A stretch of DNA of 28,821 bases, from contig CAMDSU010000003.1 in the NCBI GenBank assembly GCA_945907335.1, positions 1-28,821 of the forward strand, read 5' to 3'. Source of the DNA: Bordetella parapertussis (GTDB lineage Bacteria; Pseudomonadota; Gammaproteobacteria; Burkholderiales; Burkholderiaceae_C). The position numbers and the translations under genes were made by a program. This document shows, one piece after another, positions 1 to 7,518 of this stretch (the first letter of the stretch is position 1; each line of letters starts with the position of its first letter). Under the pieces are notes generated by a model. It saw only the letters and a list, made by a program, of their open reading frames with translations, was not told the DNA's origin and ran no database searches.

Positions 1-2
1 GG

Positions 3-269
3 TTTAAGACTCGGCATGAGGAGGCAAGGTTCACCCAACGTATTAACCTTTTCTTTGGCCAAACGGATGCCAAGGAGTTAGCCCAACGGTTAATGATTCG
101 TGACCGTGAACAAGACGATAGAAGGCTATGCCTTGAATGTCGATATTTCAAACCCCACCGGCTTGAATGCAACAACTTTGAATGGGCTGGCTTTACACAA
201 CCCAAGTTGGGATCGAACTGGATCAGCCAACTTCAAAGGTGCTTGGGATTTGAGGAGGTAGAAATATGA
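3..269 (+). CDS. C-terminal end of a mobile-element protein (partial)
   Basis: An open frame runs in from the left edge and stops at TGA 267-269, leaving 88 codons. The visible part is rich in charged residues and contains a run like RDREQDDRRLCLEC followed about ten residues later by a further cysteine (HRLEC). A CxxC plus nearby Cys/His arrangement suggests a small metal-binding tail. Similar RDRE-DDRRLCLEC tails are, from memory, common in proteins of integrative elements and plasmids of beta- and gammaproteobacteria, but I cannot name the family with confidence. The next gene (371) is in the same orientation but has its own promoter. The start lies outside the window. Confidence is good that this is coding, low on function. 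Confidence 0.55.
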   Translation, partial: FKTRHEEARFTQRINLFFGQTDAKELAQRLMIRDREQDDRRLCLECRYFKPHRLECNNFEWAGFTQPKLGSNWISQLQRCLGFEEVEI

Positions 270-298
270 GCCTCGGGTGGTGCTATTTAATCGGTCTT

Positions 299-328
299 TT
301 GACTGTAAGCTATATGTAAGGATATAAA
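299..328 (+). promoter_or_regulatory. sigma70-like promoter for the 80-aa gene at 371
   Basis: TTGACT (299-304) and TATAAA (323-328) are separated by 18 bases, both close to consensus. The predicted transcript start lies about 35 bases before the ATG at 371. An AAGGAG-like ribosome site sits at about 358-364. The surrounding spacer is AT-rich. Confidence 0.6.
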
Positions 329-370
329 TAAAATAAGTAATCACCAACTTTCCAATTAAGGAGATTCGCT

Positions 371-613
371 ATGCCCCGTAAAGGCTACAAACCACAAGCC
401 GGTAGGTCAAGAGGTATGCCTGAGAACATTAAGGCACAGCACTTCAACCGAAGGATTTCACCCGCTGAGGTTCAGATACTTCATGCTGCTGGCTTTGGCT
501 CTAAGACCGATGGATTCCGTAACTTAATGGATCTCTATCAGGAGCTACACACCATGGGGTATCGTTGTGACACGCCAATTAGGGAATTCCTTGGCATTAT
601 GGAAAGAAGTTAG
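371..613 (+). CDS. small basic protein of mobile-element type, unknown function
   Basis: This 80-residue protein starts at ATG 371 behind AAGGAG with about 6 bases of spacing. The first 25 residues are basic (MPRKGYKPQAGRSRG), followed by a predicted helical segment (ISPAEVQILHAAGFGSKTD) and a second helix around residues 52-62. That layout would fit a small DNA-binding or plasmid-control protein, but I see no diagnostic motif and do not assign a family. It lies directly after the mobile-element protein tail and has its own promoter, so it probably belongs to the same inserted element. It is real on the strength of promoter, ribosome site and uninterrupted frame. Confidence 0.6.
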   Translation: MPRKGYKPQAGRSRGMPENIKAQHFNRRISPAEVQILHAAGFGSKTDGFRNLMDLYQELHTMGYRCDTPIREFLGIMERS

Positions 614-749
614 TAAAGTCAGTTCAATATGACAGCAAATTCAGTCGGGCTTTTATTTTATGTTTGAAGTTGCTTGCCAATCGCTCAGTTTGGTGCTTTG
701 ATTAGGCTACTACACTGGTTCAGGATAAAAATAGTCAAGGAGAATATTC

Positions 750-1226
750 ATAGCTTACACAATACGCTTTTTCGCAACTCTTGCAGCGATAACCTTTGCA
801 TTGGCAACGAATGCACAGCTTATCGATAAAAAATCCTTGACCCTGGAAGCTGCTCAAAAAATTGCCGCTGCTTCACTGGCTGAAGCCCGCGCCAACAACC
901 TTAACCTTGTCATTGCCATTGTTGATGACGGAGGTCACCTGATTACGTTGAGCAGGATGGAAACAGCCCAATACGGCAGTATTGATGTAGCGATTGCCAA
1001 GGCTAAAACCGCAGCAGCTTTTCGTCGTCCAACCAAGCTATTTGAAGATATGGCCAAAAGCAGACCTACGCTGGCCACAATCGCCAACGCCTCCTTGCTT
1101 GAAGGCGGTGTACCGATTATTCACAACGGTCAGGTCATTGGCGCAGTTGGCATCAGCGGCGCAACTGCGCAGCAGGACACACAAGTGGCTGAGACAGGTA
1201 TCAACAGTCTGGGTTTGACAAGATAA
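750..1226 (+). CDS. secreted GlcG/HbpS-family (heme-binding-like) protein with an apparent ATA start
   Basis: The mature part (from about residue 22) is a typical GlcG/HbpS (old DUF336) domain. It shows the LTLEAAQKIAAASLAEA opening helix, the VIAIVDDGGHLITLSRM strand-turn, a basic helix AKAKTAAAFRRPTK and the glycine-rich end GVPIIHNGQVIGAVGISG. Relatives bind heme or small metabolites, and several are exported. The first standard start in frame is TTG 801, but the frame stays open back to TAG 732-734. The codons from 750 spell a signal peptide (AYTIRFFATLAAITFALATNA, cleavage likely before Gln-23). A strong AAGGAGA (737-743) sits 6 bases before ATA 750. I therefore annotate from 750, which assumes ATA is used or is a mutated ATG. 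If only TTG 801 works, the protein would stay in the cytoplasm. No operon partner is visible. Confidence 0.7.
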   Translation: MAYTIRFFATLAAITFALATNAQLIDKKSLTLEAAQKIAAASLAEARANNLNLVIAIVDDGGHLITLSRMETAQYGSIDVAIAKAKTAAAFRRPTKLFEDMAKSRPTLATIANASLLEGGVPIIHNGQVIGAVGISGATAQQDTQVAETGINSLGLTR

Positions 1227-1276
1227 ATCCATGTGCTTTTGATTTGCACAATATCATTTCTCAAAGTTAATCGCTC

Positions 1277-1450
1277 TTACACCTCGGCCTTCTTGGCCCA
1301 TTCCCGCAAGGTTGGTGGCACACAGCCAACCTTAGGTGCAATGGATTCAATGGCTGCCCACAGGGATGGGTACTCGCCCCGGTGTTCCTGCACCATGCGA
1401 ACAGCGCGTTCGCGCATCTCTGGTGAAAAACGATTCGATTTCTTGTTCAT
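1277..1450 (-). pseudogene. IS3-family transposase OrfA, N-terminal remnant
   Basis: There are 57 codons from ATG 1448-1450 to TAA 1277-1279. The protein begins [20 protein letters not shown] and continues with [20 protein letters not shown] and [16 protein letters not shown]. This is the helix-turn-helix of IS3-family OrfA (HTH_Tnp_1 type), normally about 90-100 residues and followed by a leucine-zipper region and frameshift into OrfB. Here it ends after the HTH, so it cannot make a transposase. Whether the short protein is still expressed is unknown. Confidence 0.7.
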
Positions 1451-1499
1451 GGCTCCATCTTCTCAAGTTTGGATCCACCTCAAAACCCGGGGCGATTCA
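1277..1499 (-). mobile_element. truncated IS3-family insertion sequence, one end only
   Basis: Read on the minus strand from 1499, the sequence opens with TGAATCGCCCCGGGTTTTG, which resembles the terminal inverted repeat of many IS3-family elements. About 30 bases later it enters an orfA-type transposase frame (1450 down to 1277). Homology stops there. No orfB, second inverted repeat or target duplication is visible, so only about 220 bases of one end remain. The outer end at 1499 abuts a recombinase-like fragment, suggesting successive insertions and deletions at the same spot. Confidence 0.65.
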
Positions 1500-1507
1500 G
1501 TTTGACC

Positions 1508-1678
1508 ATGAAATCGATAGCCGAGACCCTGAACTGGGAGGGGTACAAGTCACACACTGGAAAGCCGTTTTATAGCGCGCTTGTGGGAGCTTTGATCTCG
1601 AAGTACCGACGGAAGGCTAGAGAATGGTTCGTACGCAAGTGGGTGACTATGACCAATCACGATGGTGAACTAAACTGA
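1508..1678 (+). pseudogene. possible recombinase C-terminal fragment
   Basis: A 56-codon frame starts 8 bases after the IS3 end. Residues 3-30 (SIAETLNWEGYKSHTGKPF then ALVGALISKY) follow the pattern IAxxLNxxGYxxxxGKPF...V, seen in the DNA-binding region of large serine recombinases and some transposases. The rest is basic (KYRRKAREWFVRKW). There is no catalytic part and no clear ribosome site, so I read it as a remnant cut by the IS. The identification rests on one short motif only. Confidence 0.35.
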
Positions 1679-1707
1679 AGTTTTACCCATGTGTAGCTAA
1701 CTCGATT

Positions 1708-2058
1708 ATGGCTTGGATCATTACAAAATATTTGTTGACAGCAGCTGTTGTCGTGCTTGTTTCAGAGTTCGCAAAACGAAGCGACAAACTAGGTGGGCTG
1801 ATTGCTGCTTTACCGATGGTGACGTTTTTAGCTTTGATTTGGTTGTACATCGAAGAGCAGCCCGCTGAAAAAATTTCGAACCACGCTTGGTACACCTTTT
1901 GGTACGTGGTACCTACGCTTCCAATGTTCTTAGCTTTCCCGTTTCTTCATGACCGAATTGGCTTCTGGTTGACCATGTCATCCTGTGTCGTTATCACTAT
2001 CACCTGCTTTGTCATTTTTTCGTTTGTGGTGAAACAGTTCGGTATTGATCTGATCTAA
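1708..2058 (+). CDS. DUF3147-like small inner-membrane protein
   Basis: This 116-residue protein is almost entirely hydrophobic. Predicted membrane segments are residues 4-21, 27-47, 63-83 and 87-110. Sequence features such as LTAAVVVLVSEFAKRSDKLGG, GLIAALPMVTFLALIWLY and the conserved NHAWYTFWYVVPTLPMF match the DUF3147 family as I remember it, whose members are about 115 residues long. Function is unknown in the family; a permease-like or accessory role is only a guess. No convincing ribosome site precedes ATG 1708, but no other start gives a better N-terminus. It stands alone between IS debris and the minus-strand DapA-like pair. Confidence 0.7.
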   Translation: MAWIITKYLLTAAVVVLVSEFAKRSDKLGGLIAALPMVTFLALIWLYIEEQPAEKISNHAWYTFWYVVPTLPMFLAFPFLHDRIGFWLTMSSCVVITITCFVIFSFVVKQFGIDLI

Positions 2059-2135
2059 GCCGCCGAAGATCGAAAACATATCGACCACTGACTGCGTTAG
2101 AGACGTAGACAAAGGCCATGCACTATTTCCGCGGA

Positions 2136-2348
2136 TCAGGATTCGTCAGCCACCTTGTTCACATGCGATTTGACTTCTGCAATTTCAAGTTGAATCAACC
2201 GGCTCATTTCTGACAACGCATCCCGGCGAGACCCGAATACCTGATGAATCGCATACGAGTCAGGATCGAGTTTTTCAGCGTCTTCTTTTGTCAGCACATG
2301 GTACAAACCATTTTGCTCTATCAAATACCAGTTTGCTTTGTTTTGCAC
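2136..2348 (-). CDS. unknown 70-residue protein downstream of the DapA-like gene
   Basis: I chose GTG 2346-2348 because GGAAAGG lies 8 bases upstream. A longer frame from TTG 2364-2366 is possible and is in phase with the stop codon of the preceding gene. The protein begins MQNKANWYLIEQNGLYHVLT, is polar and acidic, has no signal peptide or membrane segment, and ends in a helical stretch (ALSEMSRLIQLEIAEVKSHV). I do not recognise a family. Only about 20 bases separate it from the DapA-like gene, so the two are probably co-transcribed and may be functionally linked. Confidence 0.5.
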   Translation of the reverse strand: MQNKANWYLIEQNGLYHVLTKEDAEKLDPDSYAIHQVFGSRRDALSEMSRLIQLEIAEVKSHVNKVADES

Positions 2349-2369
2349 CTTGTTCAGCCTTTCCAAAAA

Positions 2370-3314
2370 TTAATACACATTGGAATTCAAATTGAATTTT
2401 TTGAATGCTTTAGCCATTTTTTCCTGCGAATCAGCGTTCAACGCAGACAGCGGTGGGCGCACGCGTAACCATTCGGCGTCGTGGTACATGCTGCTCAACA
2501 AATATTTCAAGGCGGGGACTTGCGGCAAATGTGCCAGCAGCTGATCAAACTCAGTCAATCGCAAGTCATCATTGCCTATCTTGTTGCCGGTGACAGATAT
2601 TTTTTTGTCTGCATCTGATGCAGTCACTATCCTCACCATGAGCTTGGTGATCAGATTGGCGTAGCTGGAAATGCCGGTGTGTATCCCCATACCTACCACC
2701 ACTTGGGCGTTCATGTCGTTGGTGGTGTAGACCGGTAACAAGGCAGCAAAAGAACGTATCCAATCCAAGGTGTGGCTGGCATTCGGGCTTTGGTCTATCA
2801 ATCCCTGGAAAGCTTGAGGATGCCGGCCAAGCAATTCGTTGATAGCTCTGGCATTCAATTCGCCGGGACCGGAAGTCGCCTGCGAGCTCAGGTACAAACG
2901 CAGATTCAAACCGTTCAGATGACGCACGATGTAACTGAAGAAATCCACCAGTCCCTGATCTGTTGCATCCTGATCTGCTGTCGGCGGCATCAACATGAAG
3001 GCCTGCACGCCAAGTGCATGTGTTTTGCGAATCAAGTTAACGGTGTCGGGCATGTTGGCAGTGCTCGCATTCAACAACATATCGGATCCGGCTACGCCCT
3101 GTTCAATCAAAAACTTCACCAGCGACATGCGCTCAACCGGACTGAACGCCGCGCCTTCGCCGCAACGCCCAAACAACAACAGCCCGTGCACACCTTTTGC
3201 AGCCAGGGTTTGCACATGCGTATAAAGTTTGGCGTTGTTAATGGATAAATCTTCGTTCAAAGGCATGAGCAAATCCGCCCATACCCCTTGAAGCTTGCCT
3301 GCAACATTCACCAT
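2370..3314 (-). CDS. DapA-fold aldolase-family protein lacking the Schiff-base lysine
   Basis: This 314-residue protein has the length and overall pattern of the DHDPS/N-acetylneuraminate lyase family (TIM barrel). It has an N-terminal GVWADLLMPLNED strand, the GVHGLLLFGRCGEGAAFSP loop (residues 41-59), a VQAFMLMPPTAD strand, LRLYLSSQ (138-145) and GLIDQSPN (171-178). In active members the loop reads G-T-T-G-E and the last motif is G-I-K-D/E with the catalytic lysine. Here the two threonines are Arg-50 and Cys-51, and the lysine position is Ile-173 (codon ATA at 2796-2798). The motif-2 tyrosine, Tyr-141, is kept. It therefore probably does not work by the usual Schiff-base chemistry and may be a binding or regulatory relative. 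GAAGGAAT sits a few bases before ATG 3314, and a 190-base upstream spacer allows its own promoter. Confidence 0.7.
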   Translation of the reverse strand: MVNVAGKLQGVWADLLMPLNEDLSINNAKLYTHVQTLAAKGVHGLLLFGRCGEGAAFSPVERMSLVKFLIEQGVAGSDMLLNASTANMPDTVNLIRKTHALGVQAFMLMPPTADQDATDQGLVDFFSYIVRHLNGLNLRLYLSSQATSGPGELNARAINELLGRHPQAFQGLIDQSPNASHTLDWIRSFAALLPVYTTNDMNAQVVVGMGIHTGISSYANLITKLMVRIVTASDADKKISVTGNKIGNDDLRLTEFDQLLAHLPQVPALKYLLSSMYHDAEWLRVRPPLSALNADSQEKMAKAFKKFNLNSNVY

Positions 3315-3504
3315 AGCTATTCCTTCATACGCTGTGCAATGCGTGAATACGGGACAACTTGGCAGTCAAAGCGGTAATCTAAATACAGCCGACTGCTTCG
3401 AAAAAATCCAAAGCCGATGATAGGTCAATTAGTCAAAGAGAGTACTTATGATATGGCGGTGCAAATAACTTACGATTGAATACTTTTAAATAACAGAAGG
3501 GTTA
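3315..3504. other. intergenic spacer between two minus-strand genes
   Basis: This AT-rich 190-base gap presumably holds the promoter of the DapA-like gene. I find a ribosome site (GAAGGAAT) next to its ATG but no confident -35/-10 pair, no tRNA and no convincing terminator hairpin. Confidence 0.4.
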
Positions 3505-3812
3505 TCAAACATACGTAGTCTTTTGCAACAGCTCGTTATAACTACAATTCGTTTCCTGTCCTTGAGCATCAATGTGCCTTGATAAGGGTCCGAGCAAGCT
3601 TTTAGCCCATTTATATTCATGCCTCCAGTTGCTTCCAGTATTGGGGTTAGTTCCTTTGATAATCGTTTGATCAGTTAGTGAATTTTGCTCTACACGGTAG
3701 TTGTTACCGTCAGAGTAACGAACTTCATATCCAAGCAAGGTACCTACTTTGTAACAACTAGCAAAAGCTGGTGAGACTGACAAAAAAGTAAGGCACTAAA
3801 AAATTTGTTCAA
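3505..3812 (-). pseudogene. small exported protein, frameshifted in the signal peptide at a T6 tract
   Basis: On the minus strand AAGGAGA (complement of 3819-3825) stands 6 bases before TTG 3810-3812. From there the codons read MNKFFSALLF, then leave frame at a run of six T (complement of 3782-3787). Adding one T restores LSVSPAFA-SCYKVG, giving a perfect signal peptide (MNKFFSALLFLSVSPAFA) and a mature protein of 84 residues. The mature part has two cysteines (SCYK and NCSY), possibly a disulfide, and an aromatic, polar make-up (YEVRYSDGNNYRVEQNS). I do not recognise a family. The break could be a sequencing slip, an inactivating mutation, or a slippery tract that switches expression. Without the correction, only a leaderless product from TTG 3781-3783 could be made. 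Confidence 0.55.
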
Positions 3813-3875
3813 AATATTTCTCCTTGCCAACTAAAAAACAACCCTCACATCATTTTGGTATTTATCCTATTTTTT

Positions 3876-3996
3876 GTGGGTAGGAGGCAGCCACAACCTT
3901 TCACGATGGCAATGTACCCCTCCCCCCCATCAAATCTAAGTCCATTGATTTGTCATGGCAAGCAGGAAAGAGTCACGTGGGTAGAAGTGTGGGTAG
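3876..3996. repeat. three copies of GTGGGTAG beside the tRNA-Ser 3' end
   Basis: Exact copies lie at 3876-3883, 3977-3984 and 3989-3996, all in the same direction. The last two form a 12-base tandem (GTGGGTAGAAGT / GTGGGTAGAAAT). They lie 42-162 bases outside the 3' end of the tRNA gene. Short directly repeated arm-type integrase-binding sites near a tRNA attachment site look like this. The interpretation as integrase arm sites is an inference. Confidence 0.45.
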
Positions 3997-4001
3997 AAAT
4001 G

Positions 4002-4023
4002 AAAAACGCCCCGAAAATGGCGT
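4002..4023 (-). terminator. rho-independent terminator after tRNA-Ser
   Basis: On the minus strand the stem ACGCC / GGCGT (arms 4019-4023 and 4006-4010, 8-base loop) is followed directly by a run of T (complement of 4002-4006). It starts 15 bases after the encoded CCA of the tRNA, the usual place for a tRNA terminator. The stem is only 5 bp, so efficiency may be modest. Confidence 0.6.
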
Positions 4024-4037
4024 ATTAATTGAAGCAC

Positions 4038-4129
4038 TGGCGGAAAGAGAGGGATTCGAACCCTCGGTACAGGAGAACCTGTACGCCGGATTTCGAATCC
4101 GGTGCATTCGACCACTCTGCCATCTTTCC
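4038..4129 (-). tRNA. tRNA-Ser, anticodon CGA (reads UCG)
   Basis: The minus strand folds as a class II tRNA. The acceptor GGAAAGA (complement of 4123-4129) pairs with TCTTTCC, discriminator G is at 4041, and CCA is encoded at 4038-4040. The anticodon stem CCGGA/TCCGG encloses the loop TTCGAAA, giving anticodon CGA. A long variable arm (GTACAGG...CCTGTAC) and the T-arm GAGGG-TTCGAAT-CCCTC follow. The long variable arm and anticodon identify serine. It lies in the same direction as, and about 550 bases downstream of, serS, whose product charges it. Its 3' end borders the accessory region and is a plausible attachment site. Confidence 0.95.
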
Positions 4130-4150
4130 TGCGCTATGAAATGCCCTGAA

Positions 4151-4180
4151 ATTTTATCAGCGCACTTTTAAAAACTTCAA
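4151..4180 (-). promoter_or_regulatory. promoter of tRNA-Ser
   Basis: On the minus strand TTGAAG (complement of 4175-4180) and TAAAAT (complement of 4151-4156) are 18 bases apart. A G/C-rich stretch (CAGGGC) follows the -10, as in many stable-RNA promoters. The tRNA 5' end is 21 bases beyond the -10. The -35 overlaps the last codons of the lipoprotein gene. Confidence 0.55.
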
Positions 4181-4671
4181 GGTTTATCAGTGGTGGTGGG
4201 CACTGGTGGCGCGTCAACCTTGGCGGCGGATGGTGTCACTTCATTGGCATTGCGCGGTGCGCGGGTCAGCACAACCAAAGCGGAGCCGCCAGCCAAGACA
4301 TTGCCTTCTTGAATCTCAATCGTCACGTTGTGTTCTTGTTTGGTGAACACCATGACACTGGATTTTGCGCGAACGGCTGACAGCAATGTCCAACCTTGTG
4401 AGGGGTAGTTGTCCAAAAAGTAGCTGAATGCCGCGGCGGGGTCGCGGGCAGAGTCGATCACGACACGTCCTACCCAGTTGTTGCCAGAGCCAATGACGGT
4501 GGACTGCTCGTGCAAAATTCGTGCACCCGCAGGCAACTGGGTCTGCGCCAGCAAATCTGCGCCACTCATGTCCACGGTGGAAGCGGACCGGCCGGCACCC
4601 ATGGGCATATTGGCACAGCTGATGAGCATTAGCGCGGCGACGGTACTTACAACGAGCCCGATTTTTTTCAT
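4177..4671 (-). CDS. predicted lipoprotein, unknown function
   Basis: The 164-residue precursor opens MKKIGLVVSTVAALMLISC. A basic start, hydrophobic core and LISC lipobox with Cys-19 make it a signal peptidase II substrate. Residue +2 is Ala, so outer-membrane sorting is expected. The mature part has a compact alpha/beta-looking region (residues 45-140, including NNWVGRVVIDSARDPAAAFSY) and a disordered Pro/Thr tail (APPVPTTTDKP). I do not recognise a characterised family. It starts 10 bases after serS on the same strand and is probably co-transcribed with serS, ispH and fkpB. The tRNA-Ser promoter overlaps its 3' end. Confidence 0.75.
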   Translation of the reverse strand: MKKIGLVVSTVAALMLISCANMPMGAGRSASTVDMSGADLLAQTQLPAGARILHEQSTVIGSGNNWVGRVVIDSARDPAAAFSYFLDNYPSQGWTLLSAVRAKSSVMVFTKQEHNVTIEIQEGNVLAGGSALVVLTRAPRNANEVTPSAAKVDAPPVPTTTDKP

Positions 4672-4681
4672 GGTGGTTTCC

Positions 4682-6013
<1,332 letters not shown>

Positions 6014-6958
6014 TTATTCGTTGCGCAAGCCTTTTGGCAGCGGGAATTTGACGGTTTCCTGAATACCGGCCAGCGTGCGCACCGAAACGGCACCGAGTTC
6101 ACGCAAACGGGCAATGACTTGTTGAACCAGAATATCAGGGGCCGACGCGCCAGCGGTCAGGCCAATGGTGCGCTTGCCCGCCAACCATTCGGGTTGTAAT
6201 TCATCAGCATTGTCAACCATGTAACTGGGTGTGCCGTATTTGGCAGCCACATCGCGCAAGCGGTTGCTGTTGGAGCTGCTGGGGCTGCCAACCACAATGA
6301 CGATGTCAACCTGCGGGCTCAACACCTTGATCGCGTCTTGTCGGTTTTGCGTGGCATAGCAAATGTCTTGCTGTTTGGGTTCGCGCACCATGGGGAAATG
6401 CAGTTTGACAGCCGCCATGATTTCCGCGGCATCATCCACACTCAAAGTGGTTTGGGTGACCACGGCCAGCTTGTGTGTTTGCAAAGGTTTGATTTTTTTT
6501 ACATCCTCTGCATCCTCTACCAAATGAATACCTGATGGCAACTGCCCCATGGTGCCTTCCACCTCTGGATGCCCTTTGTGGCCAATCATGATGAACTCGT
6601 AGCCTTCTTTGTGCAACTTGGCAACTTCCACATGCACCTTGGTGACCAGCGGACAAGTGGCATCAAACACCCTAAAACCTCTTCTGGCGGCTTCATGCTC
6701 CACTTCTTTAGGAACACCGTGCGCACTGAACACCAGCGTCGCATCTGGCGGCACATCATCCAAGTCTTCAATAAAAATAGCGCCGCGCGCACGCAAGTCG
6801 TCCACCACATGCGTGTTGTGTACGATTTCATGCCGCACATAAATAGGTGCGCCAAATTTGGATAAAGCGTGCTCAACGATGTCAATGGCTCGGTCGACAC
6901 CGGCGCAAAAACCGCGCGGTTCAGCCAGAATAATTTCAGAGTTGCCGTTCTCACTCAT
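6014..6958 (-). CDS. ispH: 4-hydroxy-3-methylbut-2-enyl diphosphate reductase
   Basis: IspH (LytB) performs the last step of the MEP isoprenoid pathway, reducing HMBPP to IPP and DMAPP with a [4Fe-4S] cluster. At 314 residues it has normal length. The three cluster cysteines are visible: Cys-18 in PRGFCAGVDRAI, Cys-102 in FDATCPLVTKVH and Cys-200 in QQDICYATQNRQ. Substrate-binding elements VRHEIVHNTHVV, HKGHPEVEGTMGQ and GSPSSSNSNRL are also present. Its ATG directly follows the TGA of fkpB (TGAATG), so the two are translationally coupled. The same pairing is known in E. coli. Confidence 0.97.
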   Translation of the reverse strand: MSENGNSEIILAEPRGFCAGVDRAIDIVEHALSKFGAPIYVRHEIVHNTHVVDDLRARGAIFIEDLDDVPPDATLVFSAHGVPKEVEHEAARRGFRVFDATCPLVTKVHVEVAKLHKEGYEFIMIGHKGHPEVEGTMGQLPSGIHLVEDAEDVKKIKPLQTHKLAVVTQTTLSVDDAAEIMAAVKLHFPMVREPKQQDICYATQNRQDAIKVLSPQVDIVIVVGSPSSSNSNRLRDVAAKYGTPSYMVDNADELQPEWLAGKRTIGLTAGASAPDILVQQVIARLRELGAVSVRTLAGIQETVKFPLPKGLRNE

Positions 6959-7408
6959 TCACAACACTCCTATGACTTTGACTTCCAAGCTGACCGCTTG
7001 TCCGGCCAACGGGTGGTTGAAATCAAACAACACCGCGTCGTCTGCCACCTGCTGCACTGCGCCAGCATAACGGCCTTGGCCATCGGGCGCGGGAAACTCC
7101 ACCACTTCACCGATCGCATAACTGGCGCCGGCTTCTCCAAACTTGTCCAGCAAAGCCCGTGGCACCCACTGCAACATGTCGGGATTACGCGGCCCGAAAG
7201 CCTCGCCGGGGGCAAGCGCCAAAGTGACATGGTCGCCTTCTGCCAAACCCATCAAACGCGTTTCAATCGCGTCAGACAATTCAGTGTTGCCCAATGTCAA
7301 GGTGGCCGCAGGACCATCGAAGGTATTGATGATGTCGCCTTGCGGACCACTCAAGCGGTAGTGCAAGGTTAAAAAAGATCCGGGTTGAACCAGCGGTGGG
7401 GCTGTCAT
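6959..7408 (-). CDS. fkpB: FKBP-type peptidyl-prolyl isomerase, SlpA/FkpB type
   Basis: This 149-residue protein has the SlpA-type FKBP layout: an N-terminal FKBP strand (VQPGSFLTLHYRLSG), the core NTFDGPAATLTLGN, and the GEAFGPRNPDMLQWVPR flap. An inserted IF-type chaperone domain follows (YAIGEVVEFPAPDGQGR to VLFDFNHPLAGQ), ending LEVKVIGV. Such proteins assist folding of cytosolic proteins and catalyse prolyl isomerisation; FNHPLAGQ is a family hallmark. It is the first gene of an apparent fkpB-ispH-serS-lipoprotein operon. Divergent radC begins 110 bases away. Confidence 0.92.
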   Translation of the reverse strand: MTAPPLVQPGSFLTLHYRLSGPQGDIINTFDGPAATLTLGNTELSDAIETRLMGLAEGDHVTLALAPGEAFGPRNPDMLQWVPRALLDKFGEAGASYAIGEVVEFPAPDGQGRYAGAVQQVADDAVLFDFNHPLAGQAVSLEVKVIGVL

Positions 7409-7431
7409 GGTCGCCTTTGTAAACTGGCCCT

Positions 7432-7464
7432 ATTGTAGAAAGGCCATGGATCACAAAAGTCGGG
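7432..7464 (-). promoter_or_regulatory. possible promoter of the fkpB operon
   Basis: On the minus strand TACAAT (complement of 7432-7437) is a good -10 located 23 bases before the fkpB ATG. No -35 close to TTGACA is present at 16-18 bases upstream, so this is tentative. It sits in the 110-base divergent spacer before radC, which holds no other clear signal. Confidence 0.3.
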
Positions 7465-7518
7465 GGTGACAGTCCACGCTTTTTTCTGTGCAATCCAGCG
7501 AACATTGACCGACACGCC

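Noticed and set aside
126..347. Minus-strand open frame at the left edge
   Set aside because: It overlaps the plus-strand partial protein with a CxxC motif and the promoter at 299-328; no support of its own.
2364..2372. Stop-codon readthrough joining the DapA-like protein to the small downstream frame
   Set aside because: The frames are in phase, but a good ribosome site and GTG 2348 explain the small gene better, and the DapA-like protein already has full family length.
3950..4171. Open frame running across the tRNA-Ser gene
   Set aside because: It spans the terminator, tRNA and tRNA promoter; there is no protein-like sequence beyond the tRNA complement.
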